A DNA stretch of 64,000 nt from Labrys wisconsinensis (GCF_030814995.1 NZ_JAUSVX010000017.1:122830-186829), one strand, 5' to 3'. Counted from the stretch's first letter, positions 1 through 9,148 are shown. The notes: generated by a model from the letters alone, not told the origin. Translations and numbers: made by a program.

Positions 1-7
1 GGCTGGG

Positions 8-256
8 TTACGCCACCGCCTTGGAATGCTCCTCGTCTTCCTCTTCCTCCTCGTCTTCCTCTTCGTCGTCTTCCTCGTCCTCGGCCTCGTCGTCCTCGAC
101 CTCGACCAGGTCGAGGGCCAGGAACGGCAGCGTATCGCGGAAGAGGTCGCCCTCCTCGCCCATCCAGACGCAGACCGCGTCCGTATCCTTGACCTCGACC
201 ACGGTCATCGGCTGACCGCCCGACTTCAGCACCACCACGTCTCCAGCCTTGATCAT
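8..256 (-). CDS. DUF2158 (YodC-like) small acidic-tailed protein
   Basis: This is an 82-residue protein of the DUF2158 type. The first ~45 residues have the usual pattern of the family (IKAGDVVVLKSGG, then VCVWM), a small beta-rich fold of unknown function. Residues ~50-76 are almost entirely Asp and Glu, encoded by runs of GAG/GAA/GAC, before a short HSKAVA end. The tail is longer than I expect for the family and its DNA is a near simple-sequence repeat, so length variation between strains is plausible. The start is preceded by a GGAGG-like ribosome site. It lies downstream of hemF on the same strand, with a 176-bp gap, so cotranscription is uncertain. Function unknown. Confidence 0.8.
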   Translation of the reverse strand: MIKAGDVVVLKSGGQPMTVVEVKDTDAVCVWMGEEGDLFRDTLPFLALDLVEVEDDEAEDEEDDEEEDEEEEEDEEHSKAVA

Positions 257-345
257 CGCCGCCTCCTGTTGCGTGCGCCAGCCAGGATGTTCGAACTCCG
301 CCCGCGGACGGCCTCGAAAATCCTGATCAATCTCAATGGATTAGA

Positions 346-388
346 CGAATCTCTCAAATCGGAGCCACGGTCCGTCCCGAGAGATTCG
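346..388. terminator. 10-bp inverted repeat downstream of hemF
   Basis: CGAATCTCTC (346-355) and GAGAGATTCG (379-388) form a perfect 10-bp stem around a 23-nt loop. It sits 45 bp past the hemF stop and before the DUF2158 start. A clear T-run is missing in the leftward direction, so it may be a weak terminator or a processing hairpin. Confidence 0.4.
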
Positions 389-432
389 ACTGAGGAGCCT
401 AGGGCGCTTGCATGACGGCGCGACGAAGGCCC

Positions 433-1335
433 TCACGGCCATTTCACCACGGGCGGCAGCGAGGACAGGATCGAATCGACATTGCCGCCCGTTCGCAGGC
501 CGAACAGGGTGCCGCGGTCGTAGATCAGGTTGAACTCGACATAGCGCCCGCGCCGCACCAGCTGCTCCTCGCGCTCGGCCTCGCTCCAGGGCGTCGCGAC
601 ATTGCGCTGCACCAGGCCGGGATAGACGCCGAGAAAGGCCTCGCCCACGGCGCGGGTGAAGGCGAAATCGGCGTCCCAGTCGCCCGAGCTCAGCCAGTCG
701 TAGAAGATGCCGCCGATGCCGCGCGGCTCGTTGCGGTGCTTGAGGAAGAAATACTCGTCGCACCAGGCCTTGAACCGGGCGTGGTCGGCGACGGCATGGG
801 CATCGCACGCCGCCTTCAGCGCGGCGTGGAAGGCGATGCTGTCGGGATCGTCCTGGCTGCGCCGGCGCTCCAGCACCGGGGTGAGGTCGGCCCCGCCGCC
901 GAACCAGGCCTTGGACGTCACCACGAAGCGGGTGTTCATGTGCACGGCCGGCACATTGGGATTGTGGAGATGGGCGATCAGCGAGATGCCCGAGGCCCAG
1001 AAGCGCGGGTCATCGGCGGCGCCGGGGATGTCCTTGCGGAATTCCGGCGAGAACTCGCCGAACACCGTGGAGCAGTGCACGCCGACCTTCTCGAAGACGC
1101 GGCCGTGCATCAGCCCCATCACCCCGCCGCCGCCGGGCAGGCCGGAATGGTCGGTGCGCTCCCAGGGCCTGCGCTCGAAGCGGCCCGGCGGCCGGTCGGC
1201 CAAGGGCATGGTCGCCGGCAGCGCGTCCTCGATGGCCTCGAAGGCGGCGCAGATCCGGTCGCGCAGCGCTTCGAACCAGGCGCGGGCCGCCGCTTTCCTG
1301 GCTTCGATGTCGGGGGGCAGGGAGGTGTCGGTCAC
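433..1335 (-). CDS. hemF: oxygen-dependent coproporphyrinogen III oxidase
   Basis: HemF converts coproporphyrinogen III to protoporphyrinogen IX with O2 in the cytoplasm, a late step of heme synthesis. The 300-residue product has the family landmarks: [20 protein letters not shown] near the N-terminus, the [14 protein letters not shown] block, [10 protein letters not shown], the [13 protein letters not shown] block, [10 protein letters not shown], and the [16 protein letters not shown] end. I chose the GTG at 1335 (VTDTSLPP) because it gives the normal family length; a reading frame stays open to 1485 but that extension is Arg/Pro-rich and not family-like. It reads in the same direction as trmL just upstream. 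An aerobic heme oxidase suits the cytochrome bc1 operon nearby. Confidence 0.95.
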   Translation of the reverse strand: MTDTSLPPDIEARKAAARAWFEALRDRICAAFEAIEDALPATMPLADRPPGRFERRPWERTDHSGLPGGGGVMGLMHGRVFEKVGVHCSTVFGEFSPEFRKDIPGAADDPRFWASGISLIAHLHNPNVPAVHMNTRFVVTSKAWFGGGADLTPVLERRRSQDDPDSIAFHAALKAACDAHAVADHARFKAWCDEYFFLKHRNEPRGIGGIFYDWLSSGDWDADFAFTRAVGEAFLGVYPGLVQRNVATPWSEAEREEQLVRRGRYVEFNLIYDRGTLFGLRTGGNVDSILSSLPPVVKWP

Positions 1336-1489
1336 GGCAGGGGTTCCGTCTCGCAGGCGGGAGCCTCGAGCCGGGATGCGATCCCGGTCGAGGATATCCC
1401 GCCAAGGCCTTGAACGGCCGGGGCTCTTCGCGCGCTGCCCGGCCCGGGCGGCGCCCGCCGGCAGCCATTCGTTGCGCCGCACCATAGTG

Positions 1490-1969
1490 TCACGAGGCCG
1501 CCGAGGCGAGGGCGGCGAGCGCGCCGGTCTGCCGCAGCGCCTCGCCGAGCACCATGGCCGCCGCGACGGCGACGTTGAGCGAGCGCAGGCCCGGGCGCAT
1601 CGGCACCAGGAGCCGGGCGTCGGCGGCCGCGTGCACCGCGTCGGGCACGCCGGCGGATTCGCGCCCGACCATCACGACGTCGTCGGCGTCGAAGGCGAAC
1701 TCGGCATAGGGCAGGGCGGCCCGGGTCGAGAGCAGGACGAGGCGGCGTCCGCGCCCCCGCCGCCAGTCCTCGAAGGCGGCGAAGGAGACGTGGCGCGTGA
1801 TGGCGATGCGGTCGAGATAGTCCATGCCGGCGCGGCGGAAGGCGCGGTCGGAGACCGGGAAGCTGGCGGGCTCGACGATGGCCGCCTCGACGCCGAGGCA
1901 GGCGCACAGGCGCAGCATGGTGCCGGCGTTCTGCGGAATGTCGGGCTGGTAGAGAGCGAGCGTGAGCAT
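1490..1969 (-). CDS. trmL: tRNA (cytidine(34)-2'-O)-methyltransferase, SPOUT family
   Basis: TrmL methylates the 2'-OH of the wobble nucleotide 34 of tRNA-Leu isoacceptors using SAM; it is a trefoil-knot SPOUT enzyme that works as a dimer. The 159-residue length is normal. Visible motifs are [15 protein letters not shown] at the N-terminus, the [11 protein letters not shown] segment (motif 2) and [25 protein letters not shown] (motif 3, the SAM-binding knot). It is transcribed divergently from petA; the 296-bp gap between the two (1970-2265) must carry promoters for both, but I see no clear -35/-10 pair there. It is followed on the same strand by hemF after ~150 bp. Confidence 0.93.
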   Translation of the reverse strand: MLTLALYQPDIPQNAGTMLRLCACLGVEAAIVEPASFPVSDRAFRRAGMDYLDRIAITRHVSFAAFEDWRRGRGRRLVLLSTRAALPYAEFAFDADDVVMVGRESAGVPDAVHAAADARLLVPMRPGLRSLNVAVAAAMVLGEALRQTGALAALASAAS

Positions 1970-2265
1970 TGCGCGCGATTCTTAAGGAGGCCGCTGCGGC
2001 TTGTCGACGCGTCGGCGGATTGTGGCAGCCATGCGGCAGCCCCGGCGTCCTGATGCGACATAGCGCCTTGCGGTCATGTGCGATCTAGACAACTTCGCAA
2101 CAGGATGGCATGAGCCGAAGCATCGGAGTTGCCCCCGTTTCGCCGTGATCTGGGAGGTCGCGACGATAGGGAGTTGAGTCCAAAGATGGGTGGCCGCGGC
2201 TTCGGGCCCTGGCACGCCCGGCGTTCCGGTTCGGGGCCGGGGCGGGTGCAAAGAAGGATCGAGCC

Positions 2266-2799
2266 GTGGCTTCCACGCACGACACCACCATACCGGTCAG
2301 CCGCAGGGATATCATCTATGTCGCCACCGGCGCCGTCGGCGCCGTGGGGGTGGCGAGCGCGATCTGGCCCTTCATCAGCCAGATGAATCCCGACCAGGCG
2401 ACGATCGCCGCGGGCGCCCCCGTCGAGGTCGACCTGACGCCGATCGTCGAGGGCCAGGAGATCAAGATCTTCTGGCGCGGCAAGCCGATCTATGTGCGCC
2501 ACCGCACGCCTGTCGAGATCAAGGCCGCCGAGGACGTCGACGTCGCGACGCTGCGCGACCCGCAGCCCGATTCCGATCGCGTCAAGAAGGACAAGTCGCA
2601 ATGGCTGGTCGTCATCGGCATCTGCACGCATCTGGGCTGCGTGCCGATCGGCTACGAGGGTGACTACAAGGGCTGGTTCTGCCCCTGCCACGGCTCGCAG
2701 TACGACACGTCCGGCCGCATCCGGCAGGGGCCGGCGCCGCTGAACCTGTACATTCCGCCCTACGCCTTCGAGGGCGACGCCAAGATCGTCATCGGTTGA
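2266..2799 (+). CDS. petA: ubiquinol-cytochrome c reductase Rieske iron-sulfur subunit
   Basis: This is the Rieske 2Fe-2S subunit of the cytochrome bc1 complex, anchored in the inner membrane with the cluster domain in the periplasm. Residues ~12-33 form the N-terminal anchor behind a short SRRD segment, a Tat-type arrangement. Box 1 is CTHLGC (Cys120, His122, Cys125) and box 2 is CPCHGS (Cys139, Cys141, His142): the four cluster ligands plus the disulfide pair are all present. The start is the GTG at 2266, backed by AAGAAGGA a few bases upstream. It is the first gene of petABC; petB follows after 43 bp. Confidence 0.97.
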   Translation: MASTHDTTIPVSRRDIIYVATGAVGAVGVASAIWPFISQMNPDQATIAAGAPVEVDLTPIVEGQEIKIFWRGKPIYVRHRTPVEIKAAEDVDVATLRDPQPDSDRVKKDKSQWLVVIGICTHLGCVPIGYEGDYKGWFCPCHGSQYDTSGRIRQGPAPLNLYIPPYAFEGDAKIVIG

Positions 2800-2842
2800 C
2801 GCCGATTTCAGACCCAAGAAAACCAGCCAAGGTCATGAACTC

Positions 2843-4120
2843 ATGAGCGGACCGTCGACCTGGACTCCCAAGAGCGCCATCGGGCGCTGGTTCGAAAGCC
2901 GCCTGCCGATCGGCGGCCTCGTCCATTCCTCCTTCATCGCCTATCCCACGCCCCGCAACCTGAACTACTGGTGGACCTTCGGCGCCATCCTGTCGTTCAT
3001 GCTGGTGGCGCAGATCGTCACCGGCGTGGTCCTGGTGATGCACTACACGCCCGAGGCGACGATGGCCTTCTCCTCCGTCGAGCACATCATGCGCGACGTG
3101 AACTATGGCTGGCTGATCCGCTACCTGCACTCCAACGGCGCCTCGATGTTCTTCCTCGCCGTCTACGTGCACATCTTCCGCGGCATGTATTACGGCTCCT
3201 ACAAGGCCCCGCGCGAGGTGCTCTGGCTGCTCGGCGTGGTGATCTTCCTCCTGATGATGGCGACCGCCTTCATGGGCTACGTGCTGCCCTGGGGCCAGAT
3301 GTCGTTCTGGGGCGCCACCGTCATCACCAACCTGTTCAGCGCCCTGCCGGTCATCGGCGACCCGATCGTCACCTGGCTGTGGGGCGGCTATTCCGTCGGC
3401 AATCCGACCCTCAACCGCTTCTTCTCCCTGCACTACCTCCTGCCGTTCATGCTGGTCGGCGTGGTGGCGCTGCATGTCTGGGCCCTGCATGTCGTCGGGC
3501 AGAACAACCCTGACGGCGTCGACGTGAAGTCGCCCAAGGACACCGTGGCCTTCACGCCCTACGCGACGCTGAAGGACGCGTTCGGCGTCGCCTGCTTCCT
3601 GATCTTCTACAGCTGGTTCGTGTTCTACATCCCGAACTATCTCGGCGATGCCGTGAACTACGTGCCGGCCGATCCGGGCGTCACCCCGCAGCACATCGTG
3701 CCGGAATGGTACTTCCTGCCCTTCTACGCCATCCTGCGCGGCATCCCGGACAAGCTCAGCGGCGTGCTGCTGATGTTCGGCGCCATCGTCATGCTGGCGC
3801 TGCTGCCCTGGCTCGACACGTCCAAGGTGCGCTCGGCGAACTACCGGCCGCTCTACCGCCAGTTCATCTGGATCTTCGGCGCGGTGGTCGTGGGCCTGGG
3901 CTATCTCGGCTCCCAGCCGCCGGAAGGGGGCTACGTCATCGCCTCGCGCATCCTGACCGTGCTCTACTTCGCGCATTTCCTGATCGTGCTGCCGGTGCTC
4001 GGCCTGGTGGAAAAGACCAAGCCGCTGCCGGCCTCGATCGCCGACGCGGTGCTGGCCCGCTCCAAGGGGGCTGCGCCGGTGAGCGTGGGCGCTGCCGCGG
4101 CGCCGCAGACCAAGGGCTGA
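2843..4120 (+). CDS. petB: cytochrome b subunit of the bc1 complex
   Basis: This 425-residue polytopic membrane protein carries hemes bL and bH and the quinol-oxidising and quinone-reducing sites of complex III. About eight transmembrane segments can be read. Landmarks include the RNLNYWW start of helix [20 protein letters not shown] (heme-ligand His region), [17 protein letters not shown], the second His pair in [22 protein letters not shown], and the Qo-site PEWYF motif. It is a stand-alone cytochrome b and is not fused to c1 as the fbcH product is in Bradyrhizobium, which is a useful lineage marker. petC begins 16-22 bp downstream. Confidence 0.98.
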   Translation: MSGPSTWTPKSAIGRWFESRLPIGGLVHSSFIAYPTPRNLNYWWTFGAILSFMLVAQIVTGVVLVMHYTPEATMAFSSVEHIMRDVNYGWLIRYLHSNGASMFFLAVYVHIFRGMYYGSYKAPREVLWLLGVVIFLLMMATAFMGYVLPWGQMSFWGATVITNLFSALPVIGDPIVTWLWGGYSVGNPTLNRFFSLHYLLPFMLVGVVALHVWALHVVGQNNPDGVDVKSPKDTVAFTPYATLKDAFGVACFLIFYSWFVFYIPNYLGDAVNYVPADPGVTPQHIVPEWYFLPFYAILRGIPDKLSGVLLMFGAIVMLALLPWLDTSKVRSANYRPLYRQFIWIFGAVVVGLGYLGSQPPEGGYVIASRILTVLYFAHFLIVLPVLGLVEKTKPLPASIADAVLARSKGAAPVSVGAAAAPQTKG

Positions 4121-4142
4121 GGCAGGCTTGAGAGAGATGACG

Positions 4143-5015
4143 ATGTCGAAGTTGAACCTGTCTCGCCTCACCACCCTGGCCCTCGGCATGGCGCTGGCGC
4201 TCGGCACCGCCGCCCTGCCGGCCCGGGCCGAGGAGGAGGCCACGCCCCAGCGCCTGAGCTGGAGCTTCTGGGGCCCGTTCGGCTCCTACGACCAGGCGCA
4301 GCTGCAGCGCGGCTTCAAGGTCTATCGCGAAGTCTGCTCGGCCTGCCACAGCCTGCACCGCGTCGCCTTCCGCAACCTGTCGGACCCGGGCGGCCCGGCC
4401 TTCACCGAGGGCCAGGTCAAGGCGCTGGCGGCCGAATACGACGTGCCGGGCGAGCCCGACGACAAGGGCGAGGTCAACCCGCGCAAGGGCCGGCCGGCGG
4501 ACTATTTCCCGCTGGTCTTCGCCAACGACAACGCCGCGCGCGCCGCCAACAACGGCGCCATTCCGCCTGACATGTCGCTGCTCGCCAAGGCGCGCGGCGA
4601 ATCGCCCGGCTTCCCTGGCTTCATCTTCGACATCTTCCGGCAGTACCAGGAAGGCGGGCCGGACTATATCCATGCGCTGATCACCAACGGCTATCTCGAC
4701 GAAGCCAAGGGCGAGAAGCCGCCGGAGGGCGTCAAGGTTCCGGACGGCGCGCATTACAACAAGATCTTCCCGGCGCCGCATTTCATCGCCATGGCCAAGC
4801 CGATCAGCGACGGCCAGGTGGAATATACCGATGGCACGCCGCAGACCGTGGATCAGTACACCCGCGACGTCGCCGCCTTCCTGATGTGGGCGGCGGAGCC
4901 GAAGCTGGAGGAGCGCAAGCGCACCGGCTTCAAGGTGATCCTCTTCCTGGTCGTGCTGTCGGGCCTGCTCTACTTCACCAAGAAGCGGGTGTGGTCGGCG
5001 GTCGGCGCGCATTGA
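4143..5015 (+). CDS. petC: cytochrome c1 of the bc1 complex
   Basis: Cytochrome c1 accepts electrons from the Rieske centre and passes them to cytochrome c. A signal peptide occupies roughly residues 1-30 and ends near LPARAEE. Covalent heme attachment is at CSACH (Cys65, Cys68, His69). A C-terminal anchor, VILFLVVLSGLLYF, precedes a short KKR tail. The ATG at 4143 is chosen because GAGAGAG sits six bases before it; an in-frame ATG at 4137 and a TTG at 4128 are alternatives that change only the first few residues. It is the last gene of petABC, and a strong hairpin follows 25 bp after the stop. Confidence 0.96.
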   Translation: MSKLNLSRLTTLALGMALALGTAALPARAEEEATPQRLSWSFWGPFGSYDQAQLQRGFKVYREVCSACHSLHRVAFRNLSDPGGPAFTEGQVKALAAEYDVPGEPDDKGEVNPRKGRPADYFPLVFANDNAARAANNGAIPPDMSLLAKARGESPGFPGFIFDIFRQYQEGGPDYIHALITNGYLDEAKGEKPPEGVKVPDGAHYNKIFPAPHFIAMAKPISDGQVEYTDGTPQTVDQYTRDVAAFLMWAAEPKLEERKRTGFKVILFLVVLSGLLYFTKKRVWSAVGAH

Positions 5016-5040
5016 GCGCCGCGGCGATAGTTGAGCTTAC

Positions 5041-5064
5041 GAAGGGCCCCGGACGGGGCCCTTC
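5041..5064 (+). terminator. terminator hairpin after petABC
   Basis: GAAGGGCCCC and GGGGCCCTTC form a perfect 10-bp stem with a GGAC loop between petC and mtnP. The tail is T-poor (TCGCAT), so termination may be partial and let some transcription run into mtnP. Confidence 0.65.
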
Positions 5065-5084
5065 TCGCATGGGGAGGCGGTGAC

Positions 5085-5957
5085 ATGGCCAAGGCGGTGC
5101 TCGGCATCGTCGGCGGCTCGGGCATCTACGACCTGCCGGGCCTCGCCGACGTCGAGGAGGTCCGGCTGGCCAGCCCCTGGGGCGAGCCGTCGGATGCGCT
5201 GCGCATCGGGCGCATCGGCCTGACCAAGGTGGTGTTCCTGTCGCGGCACGGGCGCGGGCACCGGCTGTCGCCCTCCGACATCGATTATCGCGCCAATATC
5301 GACGTCCTGAAGCGGGCTGACGTGACCGACCTCGTCTCGCTCACCGCCGTCGGTTCGTTCCGGGAGGACTTGCCGCCGGGGACCTTCGTGCTGGTCGACC
5401 AGTTCGTCGACCGCACCCACCGGCGCGAGAGCTCCTTCTTCGGCCGCGGCTGCGTCGCCCACGTGTCGATGGCCCATCCGGTGGCGCCGCGGCTGCAGGA
5501 GCGCGTCGCGGCCGCCGCCGATGCCGAGGGCATCGCGGTCACGCGCGGCGGCACCCTGGTCTGCATCGAGGGTCCGCAGTTCTCCAGCCGGGCCGAGAGC
5601 GAGACCTACCGGGGGCTGGGCTATGCCGTGATCGGCATGACGGCCATGCCCGAGGCCAAGCTCGCCCGCGAGGCGGAGATCGCCTATGCCTCGATCGCCA
5701 TGGTCACGGATTTCGACTGCTGGCACCCCGGGCACGACCATGTCTCGGCCGCGGCGGTGGTGGCGGTCATGGCCGCCAACGCCGAGCGGGCCCGCCGCCT
5801 GGTGGCGCGGGTGGCACGCGATTTCCCGGCCGAGCACGAGCCCTGTCCGGCGGGCTCCGACCGGGCGCTCGACCATGCGATCATGACGGCGCCGGCGGCG
5901 CGCGACCCCGCGCTCCTCGCCAGGCTCGACGCCGTCGCCGGTCGTGTGCTGGGCTGA
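5085..5957 (+). CDS. mtnP: S-methyl-5'-thioadenosine phosphorylase
   Basis: MtnP cleaves methylthioadenosine with phosphate to adenine and methylthioribose-1-phosphate, recycling the by-product of polyamine and homoserine-lactone synthesis. The 290-residue product shows GIVGGSGIYDLPG at the N-terminus, the FLSRHGRGH phosphate-site motif, RTHRRESSFFGRG, and the GMTAMPEAKLAREAEI purine/ribose block typical of the family. The ATG at 5085 gives the usual length and has GGAGG upstream; an upstream in-frame start at 5031 would run through the terminator hairpin. It is probably monocistronic. The ornithine decarboxylase-type gene at 57 kb and the btaA gene at 28 kb both belong to pathways that produce methylthioadenosine. 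Confidence 0.92.
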   Translation: MAKAVLGIVGGSGIYDLPGLADVEEVRLASPWGEPSDALRIGRIGLTKVVFLSRHGRGHRLSPSDIDYRANIDVLKRADVTDLVSLTAVGSFREDLPPGTFVLVDQFVDRTHRRESSFFGRGCVAHVSMAHPVAPRLQERVAAAADAEGIAVTRGGTLVCIEGPQFSSRAESETYRGLGYAVIGMTAMPEAKLAREAEIAYASIAMVTDFDCWHPGHDHVSAAAVVAVMAANAERARRLVARVARDFPAEHEPCPAGSDRALDHAIMTAPAARDPALLARLDAVAGRVLG

Positions 5958-6022
5958 CCGGCGGGCATGGTTTCGACGCAATCGCCTGCTGCAAAGGGCG
6001 GGGTCTTGGCGCGGAGGTCGGG

Positions 6023-6919
6023 ATGGCACGTCGGCTGATCGCCACGCGGCGCACGGTGCTCGGCGCCATGCTCGCCGGCCTGGCGCCCTTCCGGCCCGGC
6101 GCTGCGCTTTCCGCGCCATCCGTGCCACCCCTGATCACCACCGACTATGCGCAGGCGCGCACGCAGTTCCGCACGCAACTGACGCGGCGCGGCCCGGCGC
6201 CGGACGAGGGCGACCCGCTGACCGCGCCGCCGGGGGCGGTGCGCCTCGCTTATCGCTCGGGCGCGCTGGAGCTCGCCGCCTGGGTGTCGGAGGAGGCGAC
6301 GCGTCCGGGCAAGCGGCCGGCGCTGCTGTTCCTGCACGGCGGCAATGCCCTGAGCACGGATCATTGGGACCTGACGCTGCCCTATCGCCTGTCCGGCTAT
6401 GTCGCCATGGTGCCGGCGCTGCGCGGCGAGAACGGCCTGCCCGGCGCCTTCTCCGCCTTCTACAACGAGACCGACGACGTGCTCGCCGCCGCGGACCTCT
6501 TCGCCGGCCTGCCGGGCGTCGACCGCGACCGCCTCTTCCTGGCCGGCCACAGCATCGGCGCCACCCAGGCCCTGCTCGCCGCCATGAGCTCGCGGCTGTT
6601 CCGCGGCGCCACCACCTTCTCCGGCAATCCGGATGCCGCCGCCTTCTTCCGGCGCTTCCCCGAGGAGGTCTGCTTCGACACGCACGACGTGCGCGAGTTG
6701 CAGATGCGCTCGGCGCTGTGCTTTGCCACCAGCTTCAAGTGCCCGGTGCGCATCCTGCACGGCAGCGAGGAGACACGTCTCGCCGAGCCGAGCCGCCTGA
6801 CCGCCGAGCGCGCCCGGGCGGCAGGGCTGGACGTGCAGGCTGCCGCCGTGCCGGGCGACCATTTCACCGCCCTGCGCGACGAGATCCGCGGCAGTATTAC
6901 GTTCTTCGGGCTGCTGTAG
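6023..6919 (+). CDS. secreted alpha/beta hydrolase (dipeptidyl-peptidase/esterase type)
   Basis: This is a 298-residue alpha/beta-hydrolase. An N-terminal export signal with a twin-arginine-like ATRRTVLGAMLAG stretch (residues ~7-19) suggests translocation to the periplasm. The core shows PALLFLHGG (oxyanion region), the nucleophile elbow GHSIGA with Ser177, and a C-terminal PGDHFTAL that supplies the likely catalytic His; an Asp or Glu in ILHGSEETRL would complete the triad. Sequence style is that of the prolyl-oligopeptidase/dienelactone-hydrolase superfamily; the true substrate cannot be read. It stands alone between mtnP and the parDE module, with 65 bp upstream. Confidence 0.8.
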   Translation: MARRLIATRRTVLGAMLAGLAPFRPGAALSAPSVPPLITTDYAQARTQFRTQLTRRGPAPDEGDPLTAPPGAVRLAYRSGALELAAWVSEEATRPGKRPALLFLHGGNALSTDHWDLTLPYRLSGYVAMVPALRGENGLPGAFSAFYNETDDVLAAADLFAGLPGVDRDRLFLAGHSIGATQALLAAMSSRLFRGATTFSGNPDAAAFFRRFPEEVCFDTHDVRELQMRSALCFATSFKCPVRILHGSEETRLAEPSRLTAERARAAGLDVQAAAVPGDHFTALRDEIRGSITFFGLL

Positions 6920-6960
6920 TCCTGTCGCATCGCTCGGCGTTGCCGCTCGCGCCACTCCAT

Positions 6961-6980
6961 CTTATTTGATAAGAACAGAT
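6961..6980 (+). promoter_or_regulatory. putative ParD operator in the parDE promoter
   Basis: CTTAT-TTG-ATAAG (6961-6973) is a perfect palindrome in AT-rich DNA 32 bp upstream of parD. A weak promoter with TTGCCG (6940-6945) and a -10 at 6963 overlaps it. ParD antitoxins normally repress their own operon at such sites; the assignment is inferred. Confidence 0.5.
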
Positions 6981-7005
6981 ATTATCCGTGGAGGCGGGAG
7001 GGGCC

Positions 7006-7278
7006 ATGACGACCGTGACGATTTCCCTGCCGGAGGCGCTGAAGTCCTTCGTCGATGCGCAGGTGGCGGGCGGCGGCTATGGCAATGTGAGCGAATATTT
7101 CCGCAGCCTGCTGCGGGAGGCCCAGGCCCGCGAGCGCGATGCGCGGCTCGAAGCTCTTCTGCTGGCCGGGCTGCAGCAGGAGGGCACCCAGACCATCGAT
7201 GCGCAATTCTGGACCGACCTGCGCAAGGAGGCCGCCAAGCGCCTCGCCCGCCCCGCAGATGGAAAAGCCGTGCCGTGA
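7006..7278 (+). CDS. parD: ParD-family type II antitoxin
   Basis: This 90-residue protein opens with the ribbon-helix-helix DNA-binding motif MTTVTISLPEALKSFVDAQV, followed by the ParD signature YGNVSEYFRSLLREAQ and a C-terminal toxin-binding segment. It should neutralise the ParE toxin encoded immediately downstream and repress the operon. The ATG at 7006 is favoured by the strong GGAGG-type site just before it; a GTG at 6988 is in frame but lacks support. Its stop codon overlaps the parE GTG start. Confidence 0.92.
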   Translation: MTTVTISLPEALKSFVDAQVAGGGYGNVSEYFRSLLREAQARERDARLEALLLAGLQQEGTQTIDAQFWTDLRKEAAKRLARPADGKAVP

Positions 7279-7607
7279 CGCCGATCATCCGGTCGGCCGC
7301 TCGCGATGACATTCTTCGGCAATATGGCTGGTATCTCGACGATGCCGGCGCCACCGTGGCCGAGCGGTTCCTGAACGCGGTCCAGACGTCGGTCGACATC
7401 GTGACGAGCCAACCCGGCATCGGCGCGCCGCGCTTCCTCGCCAATCCGTTGCTGGCAGGGCTGCGGTCCTGGCCGGTGAAGGGATTTGCGGCTTTGCGGA
7501 TCTACTATCTCGTGCAGCCCGAGCATGTGATCGTCGTGCGCATCCTGCACGGCCAGCGGGACGTGGGCGCCATTCTCGAGGATCAGTCTCCGGATGAGCC
7601 GGTTTGA
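7275..7607 (+). CDS. parE: ParE-family type II toxin
   Basis: This 110-residue RelE/ParE-superfamily toxin shows the family pattern: SAARDDILRQYGWYLDDAG, then RFLNAVQTSVDIV, GLRSWPVKGFAALRIYYLV and a terminal VVRILHGQRDV. ParE homologues poison DNA gyrase, but some relatives cleave mRNA, so the target is inferred. Translation starts at the GTG at 7275, which overlaps the parD stop (GTGA), a typical coupled toxin-antitoxin arrangement. It is intact, with no frameshift. Confidence 0.9.
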   Translation: MTPIIRSAARDDILRQYGWYLDDAGATVAERFLNAVQTSVDIVTSQPGIGAPRFLANPLLAGLRSWPVKGFAALRIYYLVQPEHVIVVRILHGQRDVGAILEDQSPDEPV

Positions 7608-7653
7608 TCCGGGCTCGTCGAACCGCCGTCGCGTCCGGTGCGCCTCTCGGCAG

Positions 7654-7682
7654 TTGATTTTTGCCCGCTCTGCCTGTATGTC
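7654..7682 (+). promoter_or_regulatory. putative sigma-70-type promoter of rplY
   Basis: TTGATT (7654-7659) and TATGTC (7677-7682) are spaced by 17 bp and lie about 90 bp upstream of the rplY ATG. Transcription would start near 7689 and read through the hairpin at 7728. Confidence 0.5.
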
Positions 7683-7727
7683 CCGCGCGTCCGCGACCAG
7701 ACACCCCTGGAGGCAAAGCGGACGGAT

Positions 7728-7754
7728 GGCCGCCGTTCGGCGGTCCTTTTGTTT
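7728..7754 (+). terminator. intrinsic-terminator-like hairpin in the rplY leader
   Basis: An 8-bp stem (GG-CCGCCG / CGGCGG-TC, one G-T pair) with a two-base loop is followed directly by CTTTTGTTT. It ends only 20 bp before the rplY start and lies downstream of a plausible promoter. It could therefore be a transcription attenuator and not only the end of parDE transcription. Confidence 0.55.
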
Positions 7755-7773
7755 CGATCCTGAGGATTCCACC

Positions 7774-8400
7774 ATGTCCGCTGTCAAGCAGATTACCGCT
7801 ACGGCGCGCGAGCGTGTCGGCAAGGGGGCCGCACGTGCCGTTCGCCGTTCCGGCAAGATTCCCGCCGTCATCTACGGCGCCGGCAAGCCCCCCCTGCCCA
7901 TCGCTCTCGACGACAAGACGATGACTCTTCTCGTCTATGCCGGTCACTTCCTGACCACGGTCTTCGAGATCGACGTCGCCGGCGAGAAGACCCGCGTCAT
8001 CCCGCGCGACTATGCTCTCGATCCGGTCAAGGACACGGTCGAGCATGTCGACTTCCTGCGCATCTCGGTCGGCGAGCGGATCCGCGTCGACGTGCCGGTG
8101 CATGCGGTCAACGCCGGCGCCTCGCCGGGCGTGAAGCGCGGCGGCTCGGTGAACATCGTCACCCATACCGTGACCGTGCTGGCCCCGGCCGACGCCATCC
8201 CCGGATCGATCGACGTCGACGTCTCGGCGCTCGACATCAACGAATCGCTGCACATCTCGCAGATCGCGCTGCCCGCCGGCGTGAGCTCGGCGACGCAGGG
8301 CGACCTGACGCTGGTCTCGATCGTGCCGCCGACGACGGAGACGGAAGCCGCTCCGGCCGCCGACGCCGCTGCGGCCGCTCCGGCGCCGGAGAAGAAGTAA
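7774..8400 (+). CDS. rplY: 50S ribosomal protein L25/Ctc-type
   Basis: This 208-residue protein is the long (CTC/TL5) form of bL25. It binds 5S rRNA through its N-terminal domain (residues ~1-90: [30 protein letters not shown]) and has the extra C-terminal beta domain (~95-190). An Ala/Pro/Glu-rich tail ends in KK. The ATG at 7774 gives the standard N-terminus. It lies directly upstream of pth, as in many alphaproteobacteria. Its leader carries a terminator-like hairpin that may regulate expression. Confidence 0.95.
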   Translation: MSAVKQITATARERVGKGAARAVRRSGKIPAVIYGAGKPPLPIALDDKTMTLLVYAGHFLTTVFEIDVAGEKTRVIPRDYALDPVKDTVEHVDFLRISVGERIRVDVPVHAVNAGASPGVKRGGSVNIVTHTVTVLAPADAIPGSIDVDVSALDINESLHISQIALPAGVSSATQGDLTLVSIVPPTTETEAAPAADAAAAAPAPEKK

Positions 8401-8460
8401 CGGCTCCGGCCCGTCCGCGACGATCGGACGAGGCCGGCGCCCTTATCCCAATCCCGAGCG

Positions 8461-8500
8461 ATGCGAGGGCCGGATACGTTCCGCTCCTCGCATTTGCATT
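8461..8500 (+). terminator. hairpin between rplY and pth
   Basis: ATGCGAGG (8461-8468) pairs with CCTCGCAT (8486-8493). An inner CGGA/TCCG stem extends it, and TTGCATTT follows. It is 33 bp upstream of the pth start and may lower read-through from rplY into pth. Confidence 0.5.
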
Positions 8501-8533
8501 TGGGCCATCGGCGTCGCAGCGTCAGGGGACCCC

Positions 8534-9148
8534 ATGCGTCTCTTCGTCGGCCTGGGCAATCCGGGCCCCAGATATGCCGGCAACCGGCACAATATCGGGT
8601 TCATGGCGCTGGACGAGATCGCTCGCCGGCATCGTTTCGCGCCCTGGCGGGCGCGTTTCCAGGGCGAGGTGAGCGAGGGCAGCCTCGGCGCCGAGCGCGT
8701 GCTGCTGCTCAAGCCCATGACCTTCATGAACGAGAGCGGCCGTGCCGTCGGCGAGGCCATGCGCTTCTACAAGGTGGGCGTCACCGACGTGTTCGTCTTC
8801 CACGACGAGCTCGACCTGGCACCGGCCAAGCTCAGGGTCAAGCGCGGCGGCGGCAATGCCGGGCACAATGGCCTGCGCTCGATCACCGCCCATTGCGGCA
8901 ACGAATATTGGCGGGTGCGCCTGGGCATCGGCCATCCCGGCGACAAGGCGCTGGTCTATTCCTACGTGCTCAACGACTTCGCCAAGGCCGAGATGCCCTG
9001 GGTCGAGGATCTCGCCACCGCCTGCGCCGATTTCGCCGAGCTGCTGGCCGACGGCGACGATCCGAGCTTCCAGAACAAGGTGCACCTGTTCATGGCCGCC
9101 CACGGTCATGATGCGGTGAAGCGCGTCGGCGAGAAGACGGAGGGCTGA
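8534..9148 (+). CDS. pth: peptidyl-tRNA hydrolase
   Basis: Pth releases peptides from peptidyl-tRNAs that drop off the ribosome and so recycles tRNA. The 204-residue protein has all family landmarks: [18 protein letters not shown] with catalytic His19, [13 protein letters not shown], the FHDELDL block with the catalytic-site Asp, and [13 protein letters not shown]. It follows rplY, a very common pairing, and is followed by ychF, also a widely conserved neighbour. The three genes share a strand but are spaced by more than 130 bp each. Confidence 0.96.
   Translation: MRLFVGLGNPGPRYAGNRHNIGFMALDEIARRHRFAPWRARFQGEVSEGSLGAERVLLLKPMTFMNESGRAVGEAMRFYKVGVTDVFVFHDELDLAPAKLRVKRGGGNAGHNGLRSITAHCGNEYWRVRLGIGHPGDKALVYSYVLNDFAKAEMPWVEDLATACADFAELLADGDDPSFQNKVHLFMAAHGHDAVKRVGEKTEG

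Noticed and set aside
6961..7607. A RelBE module in place of ParDE.
   Set aside because: The antitoxin has the ParD ribbon-helix-helix start and the YGNVSEYFRSLL signature.
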